Made by a program: the position numbers and the translations under genes. Below the pieces are notes generated by a model that did no database searches, was not told where the DNA came from, and saw only the letters and a program-made list of their open reading frames with translations. Positions 34,303-43,104 of a stretch of DNA of 64,000 nt are shown here, in pieces. The stretch spans positions 1 to 64,000 of the forward strand of contig CAZWEO010000019.1 in assembly GCA_964633115.1 (NCBI GenBank). Direction: 5' to 3'. Positions within the stretch are counted from its first letter, which is position 1; each line of letters begins with the position of its first letter. The DNA comes from B30-G6 sp964633115 (GTDB lineage: Bacteria; Desulfobacterota; Desulfobacteria; Desulfobacterales; B30-G6).

Positions 34303-34719
34303 CTAATTTGAACTCTCCGATGCGACAATCCGGTACGTATGTTCCACCTCTGCATTCACCGATGCCATGGCACTGCAATATTTAGTCTCGGACAATTCGA
34401 TGGCCTGCTCCACCGCCTTGGGCTTAATGTCCCTTCCAGTTAATATATAGGTTATGGTCATTTGGGTGAAGCGTTTAGGATTTTCCTGAGCTTGAACACC
34501 TTCGATCTCGATTTCAAAGCCTGATAGCTTGACACGCTTTTTCTTCAATATCACCACAATATCGATGGCCGTGCAGCCGGCCACCCCCATCAGAACCAGC
34601 TGCATGGGACTCGCTCCGCTGGCGCCATCAGTACTATCCAGAATAACCGCCGGTCCTTGGCCGGCCCGGGCCACAAATTGCAATCCATCGGTCCATTTTA
34701 AATGTGCTTTAATGGTCAT
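34303..34719 (-). CDS. OsmC/Ohr-family protein
   Basis: A 138-residue protein of the OsmC/YhfA type, with the two family cysteines in VAGCTAIDIVVIL and SETKYCSAMASV. Members are thiol-dependent peroxide-handling enzymes or their relatives; which it is cannot be told. The stop is TGA or similar and the start ATG is preceded by AGGAGT. It stands alone. Confidence 0.8.
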   Translation of the reverse strand: MTIKAHLKWTDGLQFVARAGQGPAVILDSTDGASGASPMQLVLMGVAGCTAIDIVVILKKKRVKLSGFEIEIEGVQAQENPKRFTQMTITYILTGRDIKPKAVEQAIELSETKYCSAMASVNAEVEHTYRIVASESSN

Positions 34720-34826
34720 ACATTACTCCTTTAGGTTTGGCGGTTTTTGACTTTGTGATTCATAAATAGTATAAAATCAAATATTCTCCAAATACACCAG
34801 CTATTTTGATTGTGTGAAAGGTTGCC

Positions 34827-35759
34827 ATGATCCGCATATTATCCCCGGTTTTACTTGGTGTGGTTTTCTTCGTATTCGCATGCGGTGGTGCGGGTGATAT
34901 AAAAAAAGACCCCATCCTAACCCACCCCGGCCACAAGCATCTTCAAAAAGGCGTTGGCTGGTATCAGCGCGGTTGCTTTCACAAATCACTGCAAGCCTTT
35001 ACCAAGGCGCATGAATTGTTCAGCGCTTCAGATCGCTTACCCGGTGTTGCCATGAGCCTGAATAACATTGGGAATGTTTATCGCTATATTGGCGATACGC
35101 GCAGTGCGTTATTGTTTTACCATGAGGCATATGCAATTTACTCACAACTGGGAAATAACGATGGCGCTATTCAGGCTTTGTCCAACAAAGCCGCCATTCT
35201 CATCCAGAATAATCGACTCGATGACGCCACGGCCACCATTCAAAAAGCGACAACCTTAGCAGAATCGGTTGGAATCGCCCTAGCCCAGGTATTAAATAAC
35301 CAGGGGATTCTGCTCACACGCCAAAAGCAATATACCGACGCCGAATCAACCCTAATGAAAGCCCTTGAAGCCACGTCACCCCAAAACTTGCCGACGCGTG
35401 CCACCAGCTTTAGCGCCTTGGGCAACCTTATGGCCGCACAAGGAAAATATACCCAAGCCATTGAATTCTACTTACAAGCGTTGGCCCTTGATCAAGAAAT
35501 AGGCTTTCACCCGGGAATTGCCGACAATCTTAATGCTATTGGCAACGCCTACTTTCAAATGCAACAGTACGACCAGGCCGCAGCCTACCTACAGCGCAGC
35601 GTTAAAATTTTTGCCCTTTTCGGAAAAACCAAACAGGTAGCCCGCACCTTGGAACGTTTGCAAACATGCGCCCAACATTCAGATTTAGATTGGACTGTCA
35701 CCCATCACTTTGTGGAAAAGTGGCTCAAGGGCGAGGTGCTGGAACATCCGTGTCCATAG
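34827..35759 (+). CDS. TPR-repeat lipoprotein
   Basis: A 310-residue protein with a lipoprotein signal peptide: MIRILSPVLLGVVFFVFACGG, with the lipidated Cys at position 19. The rest is a series of tetratricopeptide repeats, for example the blocks around GNVYRYIGDTRSALLFYHEAY and GNLMAAQGKYTQAIEFYLQA. TPR proteins mediate protein contacts; the partner is unknown. It is probably anchored to the inner or outer membrane. The stop is TAG. Confidence 0.85.
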   Translation: MIRILSPVLLGVVFFVFACGGAGDIKKDPILTHPGHKHLQKGVGWYQRGCFHKSLQAFTKAHELFSASDRLPGVAMSLNNIGNVYRYIGDTRSALLFYHEAYAIYSQLGNNDGAIQALSNKAAILIQNNRLDDATATIQKATTLAESVGIALAQVLNNQGILLTRQKQYTDAESTLMKALEATSPQNLPTRATSFSALGNLMAAQGKYTQAIEFYLQALALDQEIGFHPGIADNLNAIGNAYFQMQQYDQAAAYLQRSVKIFALFGKTKQVARTLERLQTCAQHSDLDWTVTHHFVEKWLKGEVLEHPCP

Positions 35760-35908
35760 TGCAGGATTCAAGGGTCCAACAATAGGCCGATAGGCTGAAG
35801 ACTATCAGGCTGTTAGGTTGCTCATCGTTTATTGCTATACCTATGTGTAGTATTGTTTTTTGACCCCCGGCTGGCAACTTAGTCGAAGTTCGATGTTGAA
35901 ATAATTCT

Positions 35909-36352
35909 TTACTTTAATTTATCGTTATCATCCAATTTACCCGCCAGAAGCTCTTTAAGGCGATCCACCAAGGGCGGACCCACGGGCCCTAGCCGGGCGT
36001 GCATGGCCTTATTATCTTTCCAGGTAAAATCAACCGCGACAAATTTCTCCGGGATCACCTTTTGGTCGTCGGGACCATACCTTTTCTCTTCAGCATATTC
36101 AACAAACTGCATACGATTGGGCGAAATCTCAAAAGTGCTGCTGACCATGGTGGCGATATGGCTTGAACAACTGCGCACAGACATTTTGCTGTCGGGATGA
36201 TCCCTAGCGATTACGATCACTGGCTTTAGATGGGCCAAATAACCCGCCTGTTCCGCACTCAAATCGTAAATGTTTAGCCGACATTTTCCGCTGCCGAGTT
36301 TAAGTTGGCCACCAAATCCTTGCCATTCAAAATCATCTTCGTATATTAGCAA
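35909..36352 (-). CDS. Hypothetical protein next to the CbbO remnant
   Basis: A 147-residue protein I do not recognise, intact with an ATG and a clear stop. It contains a segment of polar beta-like sequence (EWQGFGGQLKLGSGKCRLNIYDLSAEQ) and a CSSHIATMVSSTF motif. It lies directly downstream of the broken CbbO gene on the same strand and may once have belonged to that operon. No function can be assigned. Confidence 0.5.
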   Translation of the reverse strand: MLIYEDDFEWQGFGGQLKLGSGKCRLNIYDLSAEQAGYLAHLKPVIVIARDHPDSKMSVRSCSSHIATMVSSTFEISPNRMQFVEYAEEKRYGPDDQKVIPEKFVAVDFTWKDNKAMHARLGPVGPPLVDRLKELLAGKLDDNDKLK

Positions 36353-36387
36353 AACATCTCCTCCTCAGGCTTTTACAACATTGAGGT

Positions 36388-38280
36388 TCACATACGCGTC
36401 ATAGATCCATAGATCCGCAACAACTTTTCCGGAAGTTCCTGAACATTTGATATCAAAGTATGCTGATATTTTCCATACAAAGCATCGAGGTTCGGTTCAG
36501 CGGCAATATTCACAACAATGGCTTTAAAAAATATTTGTTGAGCGTGGGCCTCAAAAACTGCACGGTGTGTATCTGCCAGCGCATAGGCCTGCTTGTAGCC
36601 AACATCATTCGGAAATCCGTCTGTTAGTACCAGCAGCAATCGCACCTTTGCTTTAATATTAGCCAAATCATTAGCGGCATGGCGAATAGCAGCGCCCATG
36701 CGCGTACCATTGTCTCTTCATGCATAAGCCATCCGGCCGCAAGAGTTCAAATGCCCGCCGCGTTCGTTGAACAAGTCCATGGTAGTGCTTGAGAGTGTCC
36801 GCATAGAAATCGTTATCAATCCCCTTAATGTTCCGGTCCACGACGCGTACATAATCGGGCAAATAATCCGCCAAACGGAAATCCCATTCATGGTAGCTGG
36901 CAACATACGCGTCAGAATCGATTCCTGTTTCCTCCCCTGGCTGGGCTTGCCTCCCGAAATCGAACCCTTCCTCATCGCTCAAATCTTGGAGTTGATGCAA
37001 AGTTGTCTGTTGCGTGCTTGCATTATGATGTGGTTTGGCCGCTATCAATTCCTTTTGGATGGACTGTAGTTCTGAGTTGAGATTGGAATCTAAATTACTT
37101 GCTGATATTGTGTCCATATCCAAAGCAAAGAGAGCATATAGCTGGTTCAACAGATGGCGTTCAGCATCGGTCTTCATAATCCGCATCATCTCCCGCTGCA
37201 TGATCGGCAGCGCGTGATGGATTATTCCAGGATAATTTTCTGACAATAGCAGCCGCTGACGGGTATGCTCATAAATATTATATACAGATTCTGGTTTGCA
37301 TGCTGGCTGCTAAATACATCCAGCTCTGCGGGCAGATAGATTGCACCCTCATCTGAGCTTACCGTTCCAGGTTCTCCTTGGCAGAGACGAAGACTTTGCG
37401 CCCATTGGTTTGGCTGGATAGCTATATGCCGGCCGGTCCGTGTACGCACATACCGCGAGAGTTTGTTCTGCATTTGAGACAAAGGCACGGCCACCTGTAA
37501 CGCTTTACAAATTTCCTGAGATGTCTTTGACGCTAAAGACATAAACCGGCATCCACGCTTTTGATTGCACTTGAAACGCTCCAACCCCATGGACACAAAT
37601 CGTTCTAAATCTTCCTGATGTAAATAGACCAAACCCTTTTTAAGCCCTTCTAAAAAGCATTCAGCAGCGTCCAAATCGATTTTAATAATTCGGGATAATG
37701 CCACCATCACCCATAGGCGCTTTTGAGGTGCCATATCGCTGACCGCCTTAGGCAGGCTGTAGGTGAGCTGCAGACTTTGGTTATAGGTCATATCGTGGTC
37801 ATACGCATTACACAGAAGCTCCAAAAAACCACGCCCACTGTTGATATCTCCTTCGTTCAGGAGCTTCGACAAACAGGCTAAAGGGCCACTCAAGGAATAG
37901 GTTCCTTTGCGACGCATGATACGAACAGCGCGTAAAAAGAGCTTTAGCAAATCTTTGTCACCGCTCATGAAGACTGGTACCAGATGGGTTGCAAAAATTT
38001 TTCCAACGGTGGGGCCTTGGCGACCGGCCTTACGAATAGCAGCTCGAAAGACTGCAAAAGATTTTCTGTCCACATGCGCCAGGAGCTGAGCATAACCACT
38101 GGCCACTGCTTTGCCAAAGGCAATCTCTTGGGAAAGCGCCCAAAGTGTATCGTTAACCAGGGTTTCCAGATCAGCGGGCTCGATTGGCACCACGGCGGCA
38201 GTCAGTTGGGTTTCGACTTGCAAGGCAAGTTCAGGATCAAATAGTTTGAGTCGCTGTAAAGGTGATCCTTCCTCAAGCAT
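36388..38280 (-). pseudogene. CbbO/NorD-like VWA-domain protein, disrupted
   Basis: Three pieces in different frames belong to one gene. The N-terminal half (37222-38280) starts LEEGSPLQRLKLFDPELALQ and drifts at SSQHANQNLYII. A shifted frame near 37290 continues with SVYNIYEHTRQRLLLSENYPG. The last piece (36388-36699) gives NGTRMGAAIRHAANDLANIK and VRLLLVLTDGFPNDVGY, the end of a von Willebrand A domain. Between VQRTRRAFELLRPDGLCMKRQ and NGTRMGAAIRHA the family carries about 120-150 residues including the DxSxS metal site; these are missing here. CbbO/NorD proteins work with CbbQ to remodel RuBisCO or nitric oxide reductase. The start codon overlaps the end of cbbQ. Confidence 0.8.
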
Positions 38281-39093
38281 CAAAAATATCCTCAGCAAGT
38301 TCTGTAAGGGTTTCTTGAAGTCGATCATCGTCCGAAAGTGGCAGACAAATTGCGGCCCGGCATGCCTCCAAAGGCGGGATACCGTTGTCAATCAGCTGGG
38401 CAGCATAAATCAAAAGCCGGCTGCTGGCGCCATCGGTGAGGCCGTATTCCCTGATATTTCGAACCTTTTCGGCAAAACGGACCAACTTGCTTGCCGTTTC
38501 AATATCAACATTGCCTCGTGGGATACAATTTGGGTTTCCTTTTCGGCCAGAGCATAATCAAAAGACAGGGAGATGAATCGTTGACGGGTACTTTGCTTGA
38601 GGTCCTTCAACACCGATTGATATCCGGGGTTATAGGATATCACCAGCATAAAATCCGGGTGCGCTGGCAGGCTTTCACCTAGCTTATCGATGGTTAGGGT
38701 GCGACGGTCATCGCTTAAGGGATGTATTACTACGGTTGTATCTTTGCGGGCTTCCACGATTTCATCCAGATAACAGATGGCTCCGGTTCGAACCGCCTTG
38801 GTCAGGGGACCATCCATCCAAATGGTTTCGTCGTTTTTTAACAGATAGCGCCCGATTAAATCAGATGCAAACAGATCTTCATGACACGGAATGGTAATTA
38901 ACGGTCGTTTTAACCGATAGGCCATGTGCTCCACAAAACGGGTTTTGCCGCAGCCGGTTGGCCCCTTTAGCATGACGGGCAACTTTTCCTTGAAAGCTGC
39001 TTGAAATACAGCAATCTCGTTTCCCAAAGGTAAATAATACGGTTCGGTTTGTATGTTCCGCTGCTCTATTCCGGATTGGTTTTGATCTTTCAC
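38273..39093 (-). pseudogene. CbbQ/NorQ-type MoxR AAA+ ATPase, frameshifted
   Basis: The ATPase core (38512-39093) is intact: Walker A MLKGPTGCGKTRFVEH, Walker B AICYLDEIVEARK, sensor-like FMLVISYNPGYQ and QRFISLSFDY. After ETQIVSHEA the frame changes: a single missing base near 38512 moves the reading to a dead end, while in the correct frame the C-terminal helical part (GNVDIETASKLVRFAEKVRN, and on to EDIFDA) is present to 38273. It is a CbbQ-type AAA+ protein that pairs with a VWA protein, here also broken. No RuBisCO or nitric-oxide-reductase gene lies in the window. Confidence 0.8.
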
Positions 39094-39201
39094 CCTCGCA
39101 ACTCCTTTTCAGTATAGCATTGACATCCATGCTGAACTTGTTATGTTTCGGCCTTATATTTGTATCCAAAAAAAGCTAACTCATCAATAGACAACGCCAA
39201 T

Positions 39202-40347
39202 ATGATTCAACACCTAACCGTTGGACAAAAAAACATTCTGCTTGTGGGCACCGCCCATGTTTCCCAGGAAAGCACGGATCTTGTCAAACAAACCATAGAA
39301 ACCCAAAAACCTGATACGGTTTGTATCGAGCTGTGTGAATCTCGTTACCAGTCCATTCGGCACAAAAACCGTTGGCGGGATATGAACATCATCAAGGTCA
39401 TCCGCGAGAAAAAAACATTCCTCCTACTTTCTAATCTGTTGCTGGCCTCTTTTCAGAAACGAATCGCGAATAAACTCGATATCCAGCCAGGTGCCGAAAT
39501 GCTCCAGGCCATTGAAAGCGCCCAAGAAGTTGATGCCCAAGTTGTTTTAGCCGATCGGGATATACGCGTGACCTTATCTAGAATCTGGCGCGAGACCGGT
39601 TTATGGGATAAACTCAAAATAATTTTTCAACTTGCCTTGTCGCTGGGCGACGTGGATGAAATCTCGGAAGAAGATATTGAGAAAATGAAGCAGGAGGACA
39701 TGCTTCAGGCCTTGCTCTCTGAAGTTGAAAAATCGTTGCCGGTGGTACGCAAAATTCTGATTGATGAACGTGATCGTTATCTCGCCCAAAAAATAAAATC
39801 TGCTCAAGGCGATAGTATCGTAGCCGTGGTCGGGGCTGGACATGTACCTGGCATTCAAAAATACTGGGATCAAGAAATCGACACCCAGGCGCTGGAAACA
39901 ATTCCGCCCAAAGGTAACTTAAGCGGCGTCCTGAAATGGCTTTTGCCGGCCCTAATCATCGGTCTTTTGCTACTGGGATTTTTCTACGGTGGTGCTGCCA
40001 CCGGAACCGATATGCTGACCTGGTGGGTTCTGGTAAACGGTATTTTGGCAGGGTTGGGGGCAGTGCTGGCCCTGGCGCATCCCATAACGATTTTATCGGC
40101 CATTTTGGCAGCGCCCTTAACTTCTCTTAATCCGCTCATAGCAGCTGGTTGGGTCTCCGGAATGGTTGAAGCCTTTGCCAGCCGCCCTAAAGTTCGTGAT
40201 CTTGAAAGCCTACCGACTGATATTCTATCCATAAAGGGCTTCTGGCGCAACAAACTGACGCGCATCCTGTTGGTGGTGGTATTCACCAACCTAGGTAGCA
40301 CTATTGGGACCCTGGTGGCCATTCCCTTGATGCTCAAATTACTTTAA
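39202..40347 (+). CDS. TraB/PrgY family membrane protein
   Basis: A 381-residue protein with the TraB signature ILLVGTAHVS and CIELCESRYQS, then DIRVTLSR, GAGHVPGI and three to four C-terminal hydrophobic helices. TraB-related proteins (pheromone-shutdown, Tiki-like) may be metalloproteases; no bacterial function is fixed. The ATG at 39202 is used; a TTG at 39160 is possible, with no good ribosome binding site at either. Divergent from the broken cbbQ. Confidence 0.8.
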   Translation: MIQHLTVGQKNILLVGTAHVSQESTDLVKQTIETQKPDTVCIELCESRYQSIRHKNRWRDMNIIKVIREKKTFLLLSNLLLASFQKRIANKLDIQPGAEMLQAIESAQEVDAQVVLADRDIRVTLSRIWRETGLWDKLKIIFQLALSLGDVDEISEEDIEKMKQEDMLQALLSEVEKSLPVVRKILIDERDRYLAQKIKSAQGDSIVAVVGAGHVPGIQKYWDQEIDTQALETIPPKGNLSGVLKWLLPALIIGLLLLGFFYGGAATGTDMLTWWVLVNGILAGLGAVLALAHPITILSAILAAPLTSLNPLIAAGWVSGMVEAFASRPKVRDLESLPTDILSIKGFWRNKLTRILLVVVFTNLGSTIGTLVAIPLMLKLL

Positions 40348-40415
40348 GCATTAACTCCAGCGGGCAGCTATAAGCTTTAAGCAGCTAACAGCCTAACCAC
40401 CTAAAAAACTAGGAT

Positions 40416-41219
40416 TTATCGCTTTTTAGGCAATATATCCACAATTTTGCGTTTGATTGTACTTCCATTCTTCAAACGATATATCCGCTCCACCACACGC
40501 AGTCGCCCCTCGGCTAGGTATTGAATGCACTTGGGGTATAGCTGCCACTCCAGGGACAGGCCCTTTTTACGGACAGTATCGAGATCGTCTGATTCTGCAA
40601 TGGGAAACGCTGCCTGACCGATGATAGGGCCGGTGTCCTCTCCATAGTCGATGAAATGAACCGTACATCCCCCAACCTTGCATCCATATTGAACGGTATC
40701 CCCATATCCATCCAGGCCCGGGAAAGCGGGTAGCAAGGCCGGATGAATATTCATAATCTTATGGGTTCCATGCGGCTGATTGATACTGTCGATAAAATAG
40801 GGTGTCAATGTTCGCATAAAACCGGCCAATATCAGCAGATCAAATGAATAGGATGCCATTTGTTTTAGCAGGTCCACTTCGGCAGGTATGCGCGAACGGA
40901 CCATGGATGTTAACTTTTGCGGATCTAGATTAGATTGTTTTGCCAATATTTTGGCTACGAGCTGGTCGATGTCAACCCTTTGTGGGTATCCCGCCTCGCT
41001 TGGGTGGTGTTTGGATTTGCGGATGATAGCAGCATAGTCCACAACAAATGATGGGATCCCATGTTTGGCAGCTCGTTCCAAGCCTTTTGCAGCCGCGTTG
41101 TCTGATCCGACAAACACGATATTGGCATCAAGTTGGCCCTGTTCACATGCCTCAATGATAGCTTGAAGGTTGGATCCACCCCCTGAAATTAGTACACCGA
41201 TATTTAATTTTGTTTTCAT
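40416..41219 (-). CDS. purN: Phosphoribosylglycinamide formyltransferase
   Basis: A 267-residue enzyme formylating GAR with 10-formyl-THF. Family elements are NIGVLISGGGSNLQAI, LILAGFMRTL, IMNIHPALLPAFPG and GCTVHFIDYGEDTGPII. It is longer than usual PurN (about 200 residues): a ~45-residue insertion (roughly residues 65-110, including KILAKQSNLDPQKLT) separates the first and second conserved parts. The ATG at 41219 precedes MKTKLN; the frame begins earlier but without a motif. Confidence 0.88.
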   Translation of the reverse strand: MKTKLNIGVLISGGGSNLQAIIEACEQGQLDANIVFVGSDNAAAKGLERAAKHGIPSFVVDYAAIIRKSKHHPSEAGYPQRVDIDQLVAKILAKQSNLDPQKLTSMVRSRIPAEVDLLKQMASYSFDLLILAGFMRTLTPYFIDSINQPHGTHKIMNIHPALLPAFPGLDGYGDTVQYGCKVGGCTVHFIDYGEDTGPIIGQAAFPIAESDDLDTVRKKGLSLEWQLYPKCIQYLAEGRLRVVERIYRLKNGSTIKRKIVDILPKKR

Positions 41220-41543
41220 GGCACCTAAACATATAACAACCATTTGGAGCAGACAACCCCCATAATGAGTGACCGAAACGATTATCGATCTGCTTTTTCA
41301 ATACGGCACGGGGTTGTTGGTTGACATTGTTTTGGTGACTTATTATATTTCAGCGGTTGGCCGAATTGACTCTAATCATAAACCACCGACATAGTCGGTC
41401 GTGGTGCAACATTTGCGATGCAACCTTGTTGCTAAGCTAAATTAAAATAGATTTTAAACCCTTTTCATGCTACCGACAAGGTCGGTGGTGTTGACTATTT
41501 CGATAAGGTTTCCAAATTATCTCTGGAGAAAGGAACTTAACAT
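41220..41543. other. Spacer between purN and trxA with promoter and hairpins
   Basis: 324 bases with no gene. It holds a strong sigma-70-like promoter (listed) and two related hairpins, CCGAC-ATA-GTCGG near 41390-41402 and CCGAC-AAG-GTCGG near 41475-41487, which lie in the trxA leader. Their function is unknown. Confidence 0.6.
41321..41349 (+). promoter_or_regulatory. Candidate sigma-70 promoter for trxA-bamD
   Basis: TTGACA (41321-41326) and TATATT (41344-41349) at the ideal 17-base spacing. The transcript would start near 41356 and carry two small hairpins before trxA. Confidence 0.65.
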
Positions 41544-41870
41544 ATGAGTGACGTAATCATGGAAGTCGAGGATGGTAGCTTTGACACGGATGTTCTGGCA
41601 GCCGACAAACCGGTATTGGTTGACTTTTGGGCTCCGTGGTGTGGACCCTGTAAGGCCATTGGCCCCATCGTAGAAGAACTTTCGCAAGCATACGGCGATC
41701 AAGTAACCTTTGCAAAATGCAATGTAGACAACAATCCGGTTACCCCCAGCAAATATGGCATTAAGGCGATACCGACGCTAATATTCTTCAAGGATGGCAA
41801 TGTCGTCGATCAAATCACAGGGATGGTAGCCAAATCAAAACTCGAAGACGCTATCAGTAAAGTGCTGTAG
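41544..41870 (+). CDS. trxA: Thioredoxin
   Basis: A 108-residue thioredoxin with the redox motif WCGPCK at residues 32-37 and the cis-Pro loop KAIPTLIFFKDG. It reduces protein disulfides, with electrons from thioredoxin reductase. The ribosome binding site GGAGAAAGGA precedes the ATG. bamD begins eleven to twelve bases after the stop, probably cotranscribed. Confidence 0.95.
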   Translation: MSDVIMEVEDGSFDTDVLAADKPVLVDFWAPWCGPCKAIGPIVEELSQAYGDQVTFAKCNVDNNPVTPSKYGIKAIPTLIFFKDGNVVDQITGMVAKSKLEDAISKVL

Positions 41871-41881
41871 GATCCACCGTG

Positions 41882-42571
41882 ATGAGAATCCTGGCCCTTT
41901 TGTTAACGGCAGCGATGCTGATGACACTTTCGGCGTGTTCAGCACGAGATCCCGATATCGATAAGCCTGCGCATGAACTCGCCCGAAATGGCATGGACGA
42001 GTATGCAGAAAAAAATTATCGTAAATCCATTCGATATTTTGAAAAACTGCGCGACTGGTATCCTTTTAGCAAATTCGCAAAACTTGCTGAATTGAAAATT
42101 GCGGATGCCCATTTCAATCTCAAAGAATACGACGATGCCATATTCGCCTATCAAGAGTTTGAAGAGCTTCATCCTAAAAATGAAGCCATACCCTATGTAA
42201 TTTACCAAATCGGAATCAGCCATTTCAATCAACTGGGGACCATTGACCGGGATCAAACGGTAGCCCACAAAGCCATCGATTCCTTTGAGCGCTTAATTAG
42301 GAACTATCCCGATGATCTCCATACTGACGATGCGCGCCAAAAAATTAGTATTTGCCGAAAAAGCCTGGCTGAGAATCAGTTCTACATTGGACGTTTTTAT
42401 TATCGGAGCAAACGATATAAATCAGCTTTGGCTCGCTTTGAAGGGATCGTTGCCAACTGGAACGATTTCCCTGAAATTCAGGAGAAAGCTCGACTGCTCA
42501 TTCCCCTTTGTCAAGCCGCCCTCGCGGAACAGACTGGAAATCAAGAAAAATCCTCTAAAAACACCAATTAA
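41882..42571 (+). CDS. bamD: Outer membrane assembly lipoprotein BamD
   Basis: A 229-residue lipoprotein with signal peptide and lipobox (MTLSACSA, Cys near position 20), followed by TPR-like repeats (DEYAEKNYRKSIRYFEKLRDW, LKEYDDAIFAYQEFEELHP, ARFEGIVANWNDFPE), the layout of BamD/YfiO. It is part of the BAM complex inserting beta-barrel proteins. The start is either ATG 41882 or the GTG one codon earlier, with AGGA upstream. It follows trxA closely. Confidence 0.88.
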   Translation: MRILALLLTAAMLMTLSACSARDPDIDKPAHELARNGMDEYAEKNYRKSIRYFEKLRDWYPFSKFAKLAELKIADAHFNLKEYDDAIFAYQEFEELHPKNEAIPYVIYQIGISHFNQLGTIDRDQTVAHKAIDSFERLIRNYPDDLHTDDARQKISICRKSLAENQFYIGRFYYRSKRYKSALARFEGIVANWNDFPEIQEKARLLIPLCQAALAEQTGNQEKSSKNTN

Positions 42572-42756
42572 GTTTTCGCTACGATTGCCACATAGGTCCC
42601 GCCGTGGTGGAAATATGAAAAAAGCCTTTACACATGTATTTTATTGGTGTAATAGCCCAGAGTTCGTCTTTCAATAACGACATAATTAGTGCCCAACTAT
42701 ATTTTGGATTTCAAGGAAAGAGTACTGACTAAAAGAATTTTGATGGAGATGAGATC

Positions 42757-42948
42757 ATGTCTAGAGTCTGTGAAATATGTGGGAAAAAACCGATGGTGGG
42801 TCACAATGTGAGCCATGCACATAATCTTACCAAGAGAAGATTTAATCCGAACCTGCAAAGTGTTCGCGCGTTGAACAAGGGCAAAGCCAAGAAAATGGTC
42901 GTTTGTACCAACTGTATCAAGTCGGGTCGGGTCGTCAAAGCCCCCTAA
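42757..42948 (+). CDS. rpmB: 50S ribosomal protein L28
   Basis: A 63-residue L28 with two Cys pairs (CEICGKK and CTNCIKSG), the zinc-binding version of the protein. Other family segments: HNVSHAHNLTKRRFNPN. It is a monocistronic gene preceded by about 185 bases, where a purine-rich GGAGATGAGATC precedes the ATG, and is convergent with relA/spoT. Confidence 0.95.
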   Translation: MSRVCEICGKKPMVGHNVSHAHNLTKRRFNPNLQSVRALNKGKAKKMVVCTNCIKSGRVVKAP

Positions 42949-43104
42949 ACCGAATATTTTTTTCTGCCGGTATTGCTGATCGGCCCTGGCGCATTGTCTT
43001 TTAGCCTTGGTAGGATTCACTACTGCTTTGGACTGAAATACGGTGCGCCAGGGCTGATTCGCTTTTTGAAATAGCCGATCTGCCCCGAATATCACATCCT
43101 TGAG

